A stretch of 64,000 bases of DNA from Paenibacillus brasilensis (GTDB lineage Bacteria; Bacillota; Bacilli; Paenibacillales; Paenibacillaceae). Below the pieces are notes generated by a model that saw nothing but the letters and a program-made list of their open reading frames with translations, did not search any database and was not told the DNA's origin. Below, piece after piece: positions 18,417 to 26,946 of this stretch. Numbering within the stretch: the first letter of the stretch is position 1; each line of letters starts with the position of its first letter. A program made the translations under genes and the position numbers. The stretch spans positions 3,159,501 through 3,223,500 of the forward strand of contig NZ_CP045298.1 of the NCBI RefSeq assembly GCF_009363115.1. The letters are read 5' to 3'.

Positions 18417-19262
18417 ATGGACTATATTCAAGGGTTTGAAGCACATTTACGGAGCAAGGATCGAAGCAAGAACACAGTTTCGTGCTACATCCGGGACGTG
18501 TTGCAGTTTATAACCTGGTATCAAAGGAAAACGGAATATGGACTGGACAAGTGGATTGAATTGGATGGCGTGGAGTACAAGAAATATCTGCAAAGCACCA
18601 ACCAAGCGATACTCACCATCAACCGCAAGATTGCCAGTATCAACGTATTTGCTCAGTGGATGCACCAACAAGGATATATTAAGGAAGAAATACATATCGA
18701 AGCGGTTAGGAACAAGGTTGTTCGGCAATACAAAGGGTTAGCGGAAAAGGATTTGTGGAAGCTGCGGAATGAAATTCACCGTATGGGCAATCGGATGCAT
18801 ATCTGTGTGATTGAATTGTTGCTGGGAACAGGAATACGGGTTAGCGAATTGGTTGGTATCAAGCTGAAAGATATTGAAATCAGTGAACGCAAAGGATTAT
18901 TGAAGGTATTCGGTAAAGGGAATTCCTTTCGTACTATTCCATTAAATAAGGAAGTGCGAAAAGCCATTACCCGATATCTTGAAGTCAGACCACAAGTGGA
19001 ATCACAATATCTATGTATTGGGCAGCGAGGGTCATTGGAACGGAATGCAATCAACCTGATTCTGAATAAATATGGGGATCGAATCAACGTGAAGGTGACG
19101 CCACATATGCTTAGACATACACTTGGCTATAAGCTGGTGAAAACGACTCCCTTGACGACCATCCAGCAAATCCTTGGACATGACCACGTAGCGACCACCA
19201 ATATCTATACACTAACAACACAGCAGGATATGGTTGAAGCTTTGGCCAATATCGAGTGGTGA
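18417..19262 (+). CDS. Tyrosine recombinase/integrase, element A
   Basis: A 281-aa protein. The frame opens at 18348, but GGGTGGGGG precedes the ATG at 18417, which fits a typical XerC/D-like length. The N-terminal SAM-like core-binding domain spans residues 1-90. Catalytic residues are present: Arg in GTGIRVSEL (near 141), Lys in FGKGNSFR, HMLRH (near 230), LGHDH and the nucleophile Tyr in NIYT (near 263). It would cut and rejoin DNA at a specific site for integration or dimer resolution. It sits between the small and large terminase genes. The B copy has a nonsense codon, so this is the only intact tyrosine recombinase in the window. The element also has a serine recombinase at its right end. 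Confidence 0.93.
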   Translation: MDYIQGFEAHLRSKDRSKNTVSCYIRDVLQFITWYQRKTEYGLDKWIELDGVEYKKYLQSTNQAILTINRKIASINVFAQWMHQQGYIKEEIHIEAVRNKVVRQYKGLAEKDLWKLRNEIHRMGNRMHICVIELLLGTGIRVSELVGIKLKDIEISERKGLLKVFGKGNSFRTIPLNKEVRKAITRYLEVRPQVESQYLCIGQRGSLERNAINLILNKYGDRINVKVTPHMLRHTLGYKLVKTTPLTTIQQILGHDHVATTNIYTLTTQQDMVEALANIEW

Positions 19263-19277
19263 GAAGCCACTCTTTTT
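19254..19277 (+). terminator. Hairpin with T-run overlapping the recombinase stop codon
   Basis: GAGTGG-TGAGAAG-CCACTC followed by TTTTTG. It overlaps the last codons of the recombinase. Shortly after comes a strong site GGAGGGAGGGG and ATGTAG (19301-19306), a start followed directly by a stop. Confidence 0.6.
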
Positions 19278-19383
19278 GTCGTGGAGGGAGGGGTTCTTCT
19301 ATGTAGATAAACGGAGCCGCCAGCAAAGGGCGCAGAAATTTTTGTGATGATTTTATAGTGAATATGAGAAAGGAGCCGCAACA

Positions 19384-20193
19384 ATTGAAACGATAAACCA
19401 AGAACAACAACGCCAAGCTGAGCTACTTAAGCAGTATATGGAGAAGCATTTTAGACCACCGAAAATGAAACAATTGATCGAGACATTCAGCTTCTCCGAA
19501 CTAAGAAAGCTTATCGGTGAGATGGACATCGAATTTTTCGCTTTAGCCTATTTTCCTAAATACTTTGATCGAGCGTTTGGACAGTTTCACAAAGAGTTAT
19601 TTTCGGAATTAAGACATATGCTTGCGAATACAGGACTGATTACAGCTTTCGGACTCCCAAGGGAGCATGGAAAGTCAACGATCAGTTCTTTTTTATTTCC
19701 GCTGTATGCGACTTTATATGATAAATCTCAGTTTACATTGATTATATCTGCCACAGAGCAGATTGCATTGCCGTTCCTCGATATGATCAAAGATGAGCTA
19801 GAAACGAATACGATGTTGATTGAGGATTTTGGGATTCGTAAAGGGAGCCGTTGGAACAACAATGAAATATGGCTGAAGAGTAAAGGTGGACTAGATTCTT
19901 GCATTATGATTCGTGGCATCGACGGTAGCTTGAGAGGTATCCATTACAAGCATCATCGTTCTACGCTGGTATTGATGGATGATTTGCTCAAAGAGGATAC
20001 GGCTCGATCTGAAGCAAAACGAGAACAGATTAAAAATACATTTACAGATGTCATTCTACCTATTGGCACAAGGGATACGAATATTCAAATCTGTGGAACC
20101 ATTCTAAACGAAGAGGATATTATGGCCGATTTGCTCAAAGGTAAAATACCAGGTGTGCGAAGTGTCCGTAAAGCAGCCGTGCTTCAATTTTAA
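19384..20193 (+). CDS. Large terminase, ATPase half (gene split by a stop codon), element A
   Basis: The frame has GAAAGGAG 8 bases before an ATT at 19384, which is the best-placed start in both copies; the first ATG is at 19438. The ATPase domain shows Walker A GLPREHGKST and Walker B LVLMDD. It ends at TAA (20191-20193), where element B has TCA, so a single base change truncates the protein at about 270 residues. The stop falls just where the ATPase domain ends and the nuclease domain begins. The remaining half continues in the same frame with its own ATG at 20227. Either this is a broken gene or the terminase now works as two polypeptides. Confidence 0.8.
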   Translation: METINQEQQRQAELLKQYMEKHFRPPKMKQLIETFSFSELRKLIGEMDIEFFALAYFPKYFDRAFGQFHKELFSELRHMLANTGLITAFGLPREHGKSTISSFLFPLYATLYDKSQFTLIISATEQIALPFLDMIKDELETNTMLIEDFGIRKGSRWNNNEIWLKSKGGLDSCIMIRGIDGSLRGIHYKHHRSTLVLMDDLLKEDTARSEAKREQIKNTFTDVILPIGTRDTNIQICGTILNEEDIMADLLKGKIPGVRSVRKAAVLQF

Positions 20194-20226
20194 GAACGAG
20201 ATGATCTATGGTCAGAGTGGGAACGA

Positions 20227-20988
20227 ATGTATAATAACTTGCAAGACGGGGACAGGATCAATACTGCCTTGTCTTTTTTTATGGCGAATGAGGAGGAAAT
20301 GCTGGAGGGTACGAAAATCCTATGGAACGAGTATTTGGACTATTATTATTTGATGTGCAAAAAGCAAGCGATGGGTGAAAAGAGTTTCTATAAAGAGCTA
20401 CAAAATGATCCACGTTCAACAGACGAATACATATTTCAAAATCTCATGTATTGGGACAGGTTGCCTGAGTTTGAGGAAATAGAAATCGCCATGTATATTG
20501 ATCCAGCCATTAAAGCTGGGAAGAAAAATGACTATTCTGCGATTTCAATTATTGGTCAGCATCGCAAAACAAAGCAAATGTATGTGGTGGATGGCAATAT
20601 CTATAAACTGCTGCCGGATGGTTTGTTCCAAGTGGCTATTGAGAAGTTGAAGCTTTACCCTGTAGATAAGCTTGGTTTTGAAGTCAATCAAGCGCAGAGC
20701 TATATGAAGCAAAAATTTGAAGAAGAGTTATGGAAGGCGAAGATACATACACCCGTAGAAAGTGTGCATTCCAAGGGACAGAAACATGAACGTATTATTA
20801 GCTTGGAGCCGGAAGTGAAGAAAGGTCATATTCTGTTCAATGCAGATAATATTCGATATAATAACCAGATAAAGGATTATAACCGAAACTGCCAATATGA
20901 TGATGCGCCGGATAGTTTGTATGGGGCTGTTCAATTGATTCAGTCGGTCAAGAGTTTAAAGTTTTATGATCGAGGCTTATTATTTTGA
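20227..20988 (+). CDS. Large terminase, nuclease half, element A
   Basis: A 253-aa frame that continues the large terminase after its stop codon. It has the RNase H-like nuclease motifs of Terminase_6C: YIDPAIKAGKKNDYSA near 85, GFEVNQAQSY near 150 and DDAPDSLYG near the end. This domain cuts concatemers at packaging start and end. The ATG at 20227 stands where element B has CAA (Gln), so a start codon is present here but not in B; the ribosome site before it (GTGGGAACGA) is weak. Independent translation is possible but not certain. The nuclease residues are all intact. Confidence 0.7.
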   Translation: MYNNLQDGDRINTALSFFMANEEEMLEGTKILWNEYLDYYYLMCKKQAMGEKSFYKELQNDPRSTDEYIFQNLMYWDRLPEFEEIEIAMYIDPAIKAGKKNDYSAISIIGQHRKTKQMYVVDGNIYKLLPDGLFQVAIEKLKLYPVDKLGFEVNQAQSYMKQKFEEELWKAKIHTPVESVHSKGQKHERIISLEPEVKKGHILFNADNIRYNNQIKDYNRNCQYDDAPDSLYGAVQLIQSVKSLKFYDRGLLF

Positions 20989-21105
20989 GACTTTCGCTAG
21001 ATACTCATTCATTATTTTGATCCAATTTTGTTAAGCTAATGGGAAGGATAACTTAACCAGTTACCCAATTAGTTGTTTGTATTGTTGCAAGGAAAGGGGA
21101 TACAA

Positions 21106-21381
21106 ATGGCCATTTGTTTGGACTACGAGTTAGTTGAAATAAGAGGAACTGTTGCTTTGTATAAATTTGGAAACTGTTTGGAGGAATTAGATGGAATTTT
21201 TGAGATTGATCTACCCAAGTTGATAAATGGGGAAATATCGATGCAAGCACCAATTGGTGAAGTAGTGAAACTAAAGAATGACAACCAATCTCAAGCTAAG
21301 GCCATCAAAGTATTTGGAAAGATATATAAACATTATCTTGAACATCACGAATATCCTACAAAGGGTGGATATTATGCTTAG
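21106..21381 (+). CDS. Small uncharacterised cargo protein (91 aa), element A
   Basis: AAAGGGGAT lies 5 bases before the ATG at 21106, so the frame start at 21073 is not used. The protein is soluble, with a beta-rich N-terminus and the C-terminal end HHEYPTKGGYYA. I recognise no family. It sits between terminase and portal, in a slot where element B has an unrelated phospholipase C-like gene. It is probably cargo; its size and place next to the 267-aa gene would suit an immunity protein, which is speculation. Confidence 0.65.
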   Translation: MAICLDYELVEIRGTVALYKFGNCLEELDGIFEIDLPKLINGEISMQAPIGEVVKLKNDNQSQAKAIKVFGKIYKHYLEHHEYPTKGGYYA

Positions 21382-21466
21382 TTAATCGGAGTTTATTCTT
21401 TTAATCTTATAACCGATCAATGGAAGATATAAAAATTACTCAGTGGACTTGAAAAGGAGCGGGAAT

Positions 21467-22270
21467 ATGGGCCTGGATGCTTATGTAGTATGCAATTGTG
21501 TGAAGGAAGGAAATGTTAAGCCTCCCCCTTTTGATATAAGCTTGCTGGAAATTACGGACGAAGGGATCGACATACTGGAATCTGTAAATGACGAAATCTA
21601 TGAGCTTTATCAGCAGTGGCGGGAGAACGCTTGCGAGCATGAAGGCTTTTACTATTATCAAGACCGGGTTTTTAATGTCGCAGGAGGAAATTTCTTTTAT
21701 GGAATCATTGATCGGTTGGGGCAGGACAAATTCCCATTATTAATTTCAATTGGGGGGAAGTTACTCTCCGCTGATCAGGCCGAAAAAGCTTTAAAGGAAC
21801 TGGATATTTTTGAATCAGGAGCAAGCAAGCTGCAAGGGACTTTCCTCGTAGATACTGTATCTTATGATGAATATGGGAGATCTCTTCCTGGAGAGGATAA
21901 GTGGTTCTTATCATCTGGAGGCGAGCACACTTATCAGTTAAATGACCGAGGATTCTGTATTCTAGACAGAGGTCATCGTGAGCTTTTTCATTCAGTAGCG
22001 TTCGCCCAGGAAGTACTGAGTGTTGAAAAAGAAGGACGGAAGCATAAGTATGCAAGATTTCATGATTTGGAGATGGGACGAATTTTTGAATCTTCATATC
22101 CGCTAAGCCGAAAGATATGGGGAATCGATGAGCTGTATTATCCAAAATCTTTTCAGGTCGTAAAGAGAAACCTAAAGGGATCTGATTCTCGACCCGCGCG
22201 AGTATTAAGAAGCCTGTTGAGGCTTCCTTACAGACAGGTAATCCGATCATTTGGGCATAAAGAGATCTGA
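21467..22270 (+). CDS. Uncharacterised 267-aa cargo protein (MGLDAYVxCNC type), element A
   Basis: AAAGGAGC precedes the ATG at 21467. The N-terminus MGLDAYVVCNCVKEG is a signature I associate with bacterial proteins of unknown function, some near polymorphic toxin/immunity genes. No signal peptide or membrane segment is visible; the C-terminus is basic. It lies in the terminase-portal gap, which holds different genes in A and B. No function can be assigned from sequence. Confidence 0.7.
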   Translation: MGLDAYVVCNCVKEGNVKPPPFDISLLEITDEGIDILESVNDEIYELYQQWRENACEHEGFYYYQDRVFNVAGGNFFYGIIDRLGQDKFPLLISIGGKLLSADQAEKALKELDIFESGASKLQGTFLVDTVSYDEYGRSLPGEDKWFLSSGGEHTYQLNDRGFCILDRGHRELFHSVAFAQEVLSVEKEGRKHKYARFHDLEMGRIFESSYPLSRKIWGIDELYYPKSFQVVKRNLKGSDSRPARVLRSLLRLPYRQVIRSFGHKEI

Positions 22271-22472
22271 GATGAAGCATTTGAATATTAACGGAATACG
22301 ATCCTGTGCTGATTACAAATCCAGATTTTTTGAGATAGCTTAATATTATTCTAAAATTAGCATAATTGAGCTAACGGGGAACGTTAGTTCAACAAGGAAC
22401 TATCTTATTAAAGGTGGTTCTTTATTTATTTAAGCAAAAATTACACAGCCCATTTTGAGAGGAAGAATCTAT

Positions 22473-23780
22473 TTGCAAATAACCGAACAAATCGTATTGG
22501 AGTGTCTAAATGAACTCCACTCGATTGCATTAGCTAAACAGAAATATTCAGATTACTACAATGGTCAGCATGCTATTCTTAAGAACTATGCGATGCAAGA
22601 AAGTCGCAGCAACCAAAAGCTCATTTTCAATTTCCCTCGTAAGTTCGTGGATAATGAAGTTGGTTATCTGCTCGGTAAGCCAGTAAACTATGTGTCCAAG
22701 TCGGATCAGGATGAAGCCATACATAATATCGATGTACATATGAGTCATTGGGATAAGGAGCATAATCTACAGCTTCGAAAACAATCCGAAATCTTTGGAG
22801 AGAGCTTTGAGTTGAATTATATCGACTCGGATGGCCAGTTTTCAGCCACGGTGCTATCTCCTTTGAATGCGTATATGTTGGAGGATGGAACAGCAGAACG
22901 AAATGTATTACTTGGCTTACATAAATTTACCCGTCGATTCGATAAGCAAGTGTATTTGGACGTGTATACCGACCATGAGATTCTACACTATACAATCGGC
23001 AGCGATAGTAAACCTAATCAGAGTAAGCAAAACCAAGCACCTGAATTAAAATATATCGGCAAACATAATCACATCTTTGGAAGAGTCCCACTTATCTCCT
23101 GTCCAGCCAATACGGAGAGGAAAAGCGGCTTCCATGATGTGATTTCTTTATTTGATGCCTATAATGCGCTGAATTCCGATTTGGTCAATGAAATTGCAGA
23201 TCATCGCAACGCCTATCTTGTGATCGAGAATGCCAAGCTGGAAGCAGAAGACTTATTGAATATGAAGAAGATGGGGATTATTCAGGTTCCCGCTGGAGGA
23301 AAGGTAAGCTGGCTTACGAAGGAGATTAACGATTCTTTTGTGAAGAATGAATTGGACAATATTGAACGAAAAATCTTTGACATGATGGATCAGGTTAATT
23401 TTAATGAGAATTGGGCCAGCAATACATCTTCCTTAGCTCTGAGAAACAAGCTGCTGAATTTGGAGAATCGAGTAGCAATGCGTGAAGCCTTAATGGAAAA
23501 GGCAATCAAGCAGCGTTTACGGAATTTCTTTACCTTTCTGCACATTAAAGAAGGTGTGCAATATGATTACCGTGATATCGCGGTGAAGTTTACTCGTAAC
23601 TTGCCGACAGATTTGGTTGGGATGGCTGATGTGATTGTGAAACTGAAAGAAGTGGTCTCTCAGGAAACGTTGCTTACATTGCTTCCATTTGTGGAGAATC
23701 CGAAGCTGGAATTCAATAAATTTCATACGGAGCAGCAACGATTAGTAGATACGGCTGAGGAGAAATCGGATGCAGAATAA
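22473..23780 (+). CDS. Phage portal protein (SPP1 Gp6-like), element A
   Basis: A 435-aa protein, starting at TTG (22473) with AGAGGAAG upstream; the B gene starts at the equivalent TTG. Motifs such as YYNGQHAIL, NQKLIFNFPRKFVDNEVGYLLGKPV and DLVNEIADHRNAYLVI are those of SPP1-type portal proteins. The portal forms the dodecameric ring at one capsid vertex through which terminase pumps DNA. Its C-terminus overlaps the next gene by 11 bases. The A copy is intact; the B copy has a frameshift near residue 59. Confidence 0.93.
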   Translation: MQITEQIVLECLNELHSIALAKQKYSDYYNGQHAILKNYAMQESRSNQKLIFNFPRKFVDNEVGYLLGKPVNYVSKSDQDEAIHNIDVHMSHWDKEHNLQLRKQSEIFGESFELNYIDSDGQFSATVLSPLNAYMLEDGTAERNVLLGLHKFTRRFDKQVYLDVYTDHEILHYTIGSDSKPNQSKQNQAPELKYIGKHNHIFGRVPLISCPANTERKSGFHDVISLFDAYNALNSDLVNEIADHRNAYLVIENAKLEAEDLLNMKKMGIIQVPAGGKVSWLTKEINDSFVKNELDNIERKIFDMMDQVNFNENWASNTSSLALRNKLLNLENRVAMREALMEKAIKQRLRNFFTFLHIKEGVQYDYRDIAVKFTRNLPTDLVGMADVIVKLKEVVSQETLLTLLPFVENPKLEFNKFHTEQQRLVDTAEEKSDAE

Positions 23781-24156
23781 AAATAGGATCAAGCGGCTGG
23801 TGAAGAATAATTGTGCTTGTTATTTCGGAGCGAAGTATGGTATCCCAAGCTATTGCTGTTTACAGGATGGCCCATGTGTATTTTTCGCTCAAGATGATTC
23901 TCTTCCCTGTTGTACCTATTTTGAAAATGGAGTTTTGCCAATGGATGAGAAGCTGGATCAAGAGTATAAGTCTGATCGGAATGTAGAATCTGAATTTAAG
24001 ACAGCGAAATCGAGGGTGAACTGTACACGTTGCGGAGGAACATTTTCGGCAAATTCGAATCGGCAGAAATATTGTGAGAAGTGTAGAGGTAAGGCGAGAA
24101 AAGAAAATATTAGGATACGTGTTCGGAAGTTCAGACAAAAAGACGACTCGATGTAA
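23770..24156 (+). CDS. Cys-rich VLP-domain protein, element A
   Basis: A 128-aa protein. The first 65 residues (NRIKRLVKNNCACY, LQDGPCVF, CTYFENGVLPMDEKL) match the Cys-rich VLP domain known from integrative elements, named for its Val-Leu-Pro motif. The C-terminus holds a zinc ribbon, CTRCGGTF ... CEKCRGKAR, followed by a basic helix. It probably binds zinc and nucleic acid; its role is unknown. The start overlaps the portal gene and its stop codon lies inside the inverted repeat at 24152. The B homologue (57101) is intact, so both copies keep this gene while structural genes decay. Confidence 0.8.
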   Translation: MQNKNRIKRLVKNNCACYFGAKYGIPSYCCLQDGPCVFFAQDDSLPCCTYFENGVLPMDEKLDQEYKSDRNVESEFKTAKSRVNCTRCGGTFSANSNRQKYCEKCRGKARKENIRIRVRKFRQKDDSM

Positions 24157-24465
24157 CGCTTTAGAGGTGGAAAAATCCCTATAAACAAAGGGTTGAAAAT
24201 AGGCAAAAATGAGGAGTTGGTATGTTCGTACCTTTTCGTCACTTTTGCGTTTTCTAATGCGTTACATGATTATCTTGAGCATGATATTCAATATGATACG
24301 GTTCCAGCATACATATACGTTTCAGAAGTTTAGGCAAACAATAGGGTGGATGTAACGCTTTAGGCTATCCAAAAGCCGTATAAACAAAGGTTTAAAAATA
24401 TGCAAAAGTGGGGAGTTGGTATGTTTGTACCTTTTCCTCGTTTTTGTGATTTCTAAAGCGTTACA
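24152..24465. repeat. Two tandem units of a TGTAACGCTTTAG inverted repeat with nested hairpin
   Basis: Each unit has TGTAACGCTTTAG on the left (24152-24164; 24351-24363), the reverse complement on the right (24254-24266 with one mismatch; 24453-24465), and a GGTATGTTYGTACC hairpin followed by T-rich DNA in between (24219-24232; 24418-24431). The unit recurs in element B. It fills the gap between the Cys-rich gene and the scaffold gene; no gene is seen here. A packaging, replication or regulatory site is possible. Confidence 0.65.
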
Positions 24466-24559
24466 TTGCTGTCCTGAGCATGACATTAAACGGCTCCATA
24501 CATACATAAGCGTGTTCGGTTCTGAGGAGTCGGATGGGCAATAAAGGAGATTAACGAAA

Positions 24560-25180
24560 GTGAAATTGGAACAAGTGAAGCAGTTGATTGAAGAAAACCA
24601 AACAAACGAGGAATGGCAAACGTATCTTCAGGGTTTGAATCCGTATAGCGTAGAAGGGATAGAGCAATTCATTCAATCTAATCATGAAGCAAGAAGTTGG
24701 TTCGATAGCACGGTAGATAAACGATCCACTAAATCGCTGGAAACATGGAAGGCCAATCAGCTGGAAAGTGTGGTGGATGCTGAGATCAAGAAGCGATTCC
24801 CGGCTAAGGATGAGAAAGAAATTGAAGTAGAGAAGCTACGTGCCGAAGTCGAAAATATGAAGCTGGAGAAGCAGCGTGAACGATTAACCAGCCAAGCGAT
24901 CAAAATTGCATCCGAAAAGAAACTTCCACTCCCGTTAGTGGATTTTTTTATTGGTGCAGATGAAGAAGCGACGACAGCGAATTTGGCTATGTTGGAACAA
25001 TCACTCCAACTGGCTATACAACAGCAAGTAGAGCAACGACTCAAGGGGAAAAAAGGATATACCCCTCCGGCTAGTCCAACGATTAGCACATTTACATTGG
25101 ATTCGATTAAAGGAATGTCTCCTAACGAGATTAATCAGCATTGGGATCAAGTCAAACAAGCATTACAAAACAAACAATAA
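24560..25180 (+). CDS. Capsid scaffold protein (DUF4355-like), element A
   Basis: A 206-aa protein starting at GTG with AAGGAGA upstream. It has a long charged coiled-coil (about 80-120: EKEIEVEKLRAEVENMKLEK), a segment LPLPLVDFFIGADEEA and a C-terminal NEINQHWDQVKQALQ. This is the layout of DUF4355 scaffold proteins that guide procapsid assembly. It directly precedes the capsid gene. Element B has lost it; a MarR/membrane/NmrA cassette stands in its place. Confidence 0.85.
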   Translation: MKLEQVKQLIEENQTNEEWQTYLQGLNPYSVEGIEQFIQSNHEARSWFDSTVDKRSTKSLETWKANQLESVVDAEIKKRFPAKDEKEIEVEKLRAEVENMKLEKQRERLTSQAIKIASEKKLPLPLVDFFIGADEEATTANLAMLEQSLQLAIQQQVEQRLKGKKGYTPPASPTISTFTLDSIKGMSPNEINQHWDQVKQALQNKQ

Positions 25181-25207
25181 TAAACGAAAAGGATAAGGTG
25201 ATTAGAT

Positions 25208-26038
25208 ATGTCAGTACAAAATTTTATTCCTACCATTTGGAGCGCACGTTTAAATGAAAGTCTGAAAAAGAATTTGGTATACGGAAATGTGGTCAACACC
25301 GATTATGAAGGTGAAATTAAAGGCCAAGGCTCCACCGTAAAAATCAATTCGATTGGGGCAGTAACGATTGGTAACTATGATAAGGTGGCAGGAATCGGGA
25401 ATCCACAGGAACTGGATGCTACACAAAAAACGTTGGTGATCGATCAGGCTAAATATTTCAATTTTCAGGTGGATGATGTCGATGCTGCTCAAGCGAATGT
25501 AAATTTACTTGATGGTGGAATCGTAGAAGCCTCTTATGGACTTGCCAATGTAGTGGATCAGTATCTTGCTGGATTCTACACAGAGGTTAAAGCTGAGAAT
25601 ACGATGGGTAACGATGCAACGCCGATAACCCCTACAAAAGATACAGCCTATGATTTGCTGATTGATCTTGGCGTGATGATGGATGAGAACAATGTACCTG
25701 AAACGGAACGTTTTGTGGTAGTTCCTGCATGGTACTATGGCTTGCTTTTGAAGGATGCTCGTTTCACGAAAGACCCGAACATTATCCGCACAGGCTATGT
25801 CGGAGATATCGATGGCATGACGGTTTACAAATCCAACAATGTGCCGAATACCGGAGGAGCCAAGTATAAAATTATTGCGGGTCATAAGAGCGCCATATCG
25901 TTTGCGGGTCAAGTGGATTCAGTGGAAGCCTTCAGACCAGAGAAGCAATTTTCGGATGCAATAAAAGGTTTACAGGTGTTTGGAGCTAAGTGTATCAAGC
26001 CAGAGGCTCTTACTGTACTCACAGCCAATAAGTCTTAA
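25208..26038 (+). CDS. Major capsid protein (P22 coat/HK97-fold-like), element A
   Basis: A 276-aa protein with AAGGTG before its ATG. The opening SVQNFIPTIWSARLNESLKKNLVY and later ERFVVVPAWYYGLLLKD, GDIDGMTVYKSNNVP and AKYKIIAGHKSAISFA are typical of phage coat proteins of the P22-coat/gp5 type. It would form the capsid shell. Intact in A; in B only a C-terminal remnant with a frameshift survives (60130-60540). Confidence 0.9.
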   Translation: MSVQNFIPTIWSARLNESLKKNLVYGNVVNTDYEGEIKGQGSTVKINSIGAVTIGNYDKVAGIGNPQELDATQKTLVIDQAKYFNFQVDDVDAAQANVNLLDGGIVEASYGLANVVDQYLAGFYTEVKAENTMGNDATPITPTKDTAYDLLIDLGVMMDENNVPETERFVVVPAWYYGLLLKDARFTKDPNIIRTGYVGDIDGMTVYKSNNVPNTGGAKYKIIAGHKSAISFAGQVDSVEAFRPEKQFSDAIKGLQVFGAKCIKPEALTVLTANKS

Positions 26039-26088
26039 TTGAAAATAGGATGATATGAAAACACATTATAATAGAAGAAACACGTTCG

Positions 26089-26116
26089 GGGTATCCGTTT
26101 TGGATGCCCTATTTTT
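26089..26116 (+). terminator. Hairpin with T-run after the capsid gene
   Basis: GGGTATCC (26089-26096) pairs with GGATGCCC (26102-26109), then TATTTTTC. A ribosome site TGGAGG follows at once. The B equivalent at 60590 has two changed pairs that keep the stem. Confidence 0.65.
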
Positions 26117-26352
26117 CATTTTTGGAGGGTGATAAGATATGGTTTTTGAATCAAGAAACAGGCTGCACATGGAAAGTCACAGATCAGGAGTTAATGCTGC
26201 GGTTACAGGCTAGTGGGCATTATGAGCAAGTAGAGGAACCGCAACCAGATGAGACTGAAGAAGCAGCCCAAACGAAAGCTCAAACTGTCAAGAATATGAA
26301 ACGTACCGACAAGGCACAAGTAAAGGAGAAAAAGGAGTCGGCACATGAGTGA
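26104..26352 (+). CDS. Small head-associated protein, element A
   Basis: The frame begins with an ATG at 26104 inside the hairpin. In element B the best start is ATG-TGG-TTT after GGAGG; in A that codon is ATA (26137-26139). So A either starts at the rare ATA (71 aa) or at the upstream ATG (82 aa) without a good ribosome site. The N-terminus (WFLNQETGCTWKVTDQELMLRL) resembles small proteins found after phage coat genes; the C-terminus is Lys/Glu-rich and unordered. The stop overlaps the next start by 8 bases. Confidence 0.6.
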   Translation: MPYFSFLEGDKIWFLNQETGCTWKVTDQELMLRLQASGHYEQVEEPQPDETEEAAQTKAQTVKNMKRTDKAQVKEKKESAHE

Positions 26353-26656
26353 GCTAATGGATTTGATGAAACGATTATTGAGTATGGAGCCAATAGATAT
26401 CTCTAAAGACGAGATCTTGATTCACTACTTAAACAAAGCGAGGAGTAATATTTATGGCTATTGTAATGTGGTAACACTGCCAGTGGAATATGATGATGTT
26501 ATGGTCGATTATGCGGCGTATCTCTATAAAAATAGGGATTCGGTTGGCCTTATGAATAAGCAGGAAGGTGAACGTTCAGCCACATACGAAACAGGGATTC
26601 CGGCAAGTATCCTGCTTGCTCTTCCTCTACCTAAAATCAAGGTAGGGACAGATTAA
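26345..26656 (+). CDS. Head-tail connector protein (gp6-like), element A
   Basis: A 103-aa helical protein. The pattern LIHYLNKARSNIYGYCN ... VMVDYAAYLYKNRD is that of phage head-tail connector proteins that dock on the portal after packaging. ATG overlaps the previous gene; its stop overlaps the next ATG by one base. In B it is truncated by a deletion. Confidence 0.75.
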   Translation: MSELMDLMKRLLSMEPIDISKDEILIHYLNKARSNIYGYCNVVTLPVEYDDVMVDYAAYLYKNRDSVGLMNKQEGERSATYETGIPASILLALPLPKIKVGTD

Positions 26657-26946
26657 TGTTCTATGATACGAAGCTGGAAATTTTGAATAAAGCCGATTTC
26701 ATTCCTGTCCAGTTGATTATGGCAGATGTACAACCTTATCGCAAAAGCTTTTCATTTGAAGATGGTTACATACTGGAGACGACATATCGAGCCTTCTGTC
26801 CACTGGAATCCATATTGCAATTAAACGGCTATGTTCGAATGGGCAAGGATATTTTTATTATTTTGGATAAGAAAGAATGGAGCGATTATATGGAGTTGTA
26901 TCTGTATCGCTGTAAGCCAGATTTTGCATTGGAGGTAGAGGAGTGA
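26656..26946 (+). CDS. Head-closure-like connector protein, element A
   Basis: A 96-aa beta-rich protein (YRAFCPLESILQLNGYVRMGKDIFIILDKKEW). Size, position directly after the connector gene and overlap with both neighbours fit a head-completion (stopper) protein. Sequence evidence alone is modest. It is absent from B. Confidence 0.65.
   Translation: MFYDTKLEILNKADFIPVQLIMADVQPYRKSFSFEDGYILETTYRAFCPLESILQLNGYVRMGKDIFIILDKKEWSDYMELYLYRCKPDFALEVEE

Larger units (their letters stand above)
18331..19874 (+). repeat. Near-identical 1.5-kb tract shared with 52326-53869, copy A
   Basis: Comparing the copies base by base I see only two differences (18517 and one near 19309) in about 1,544 bases, while the genes on either side differ at roughly one base in six to ten. 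It covers the tyrosine recombinase and the start of the large terminase. Gene conversion or a recent exchange is the simplest reading. Confidence 0.85.
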
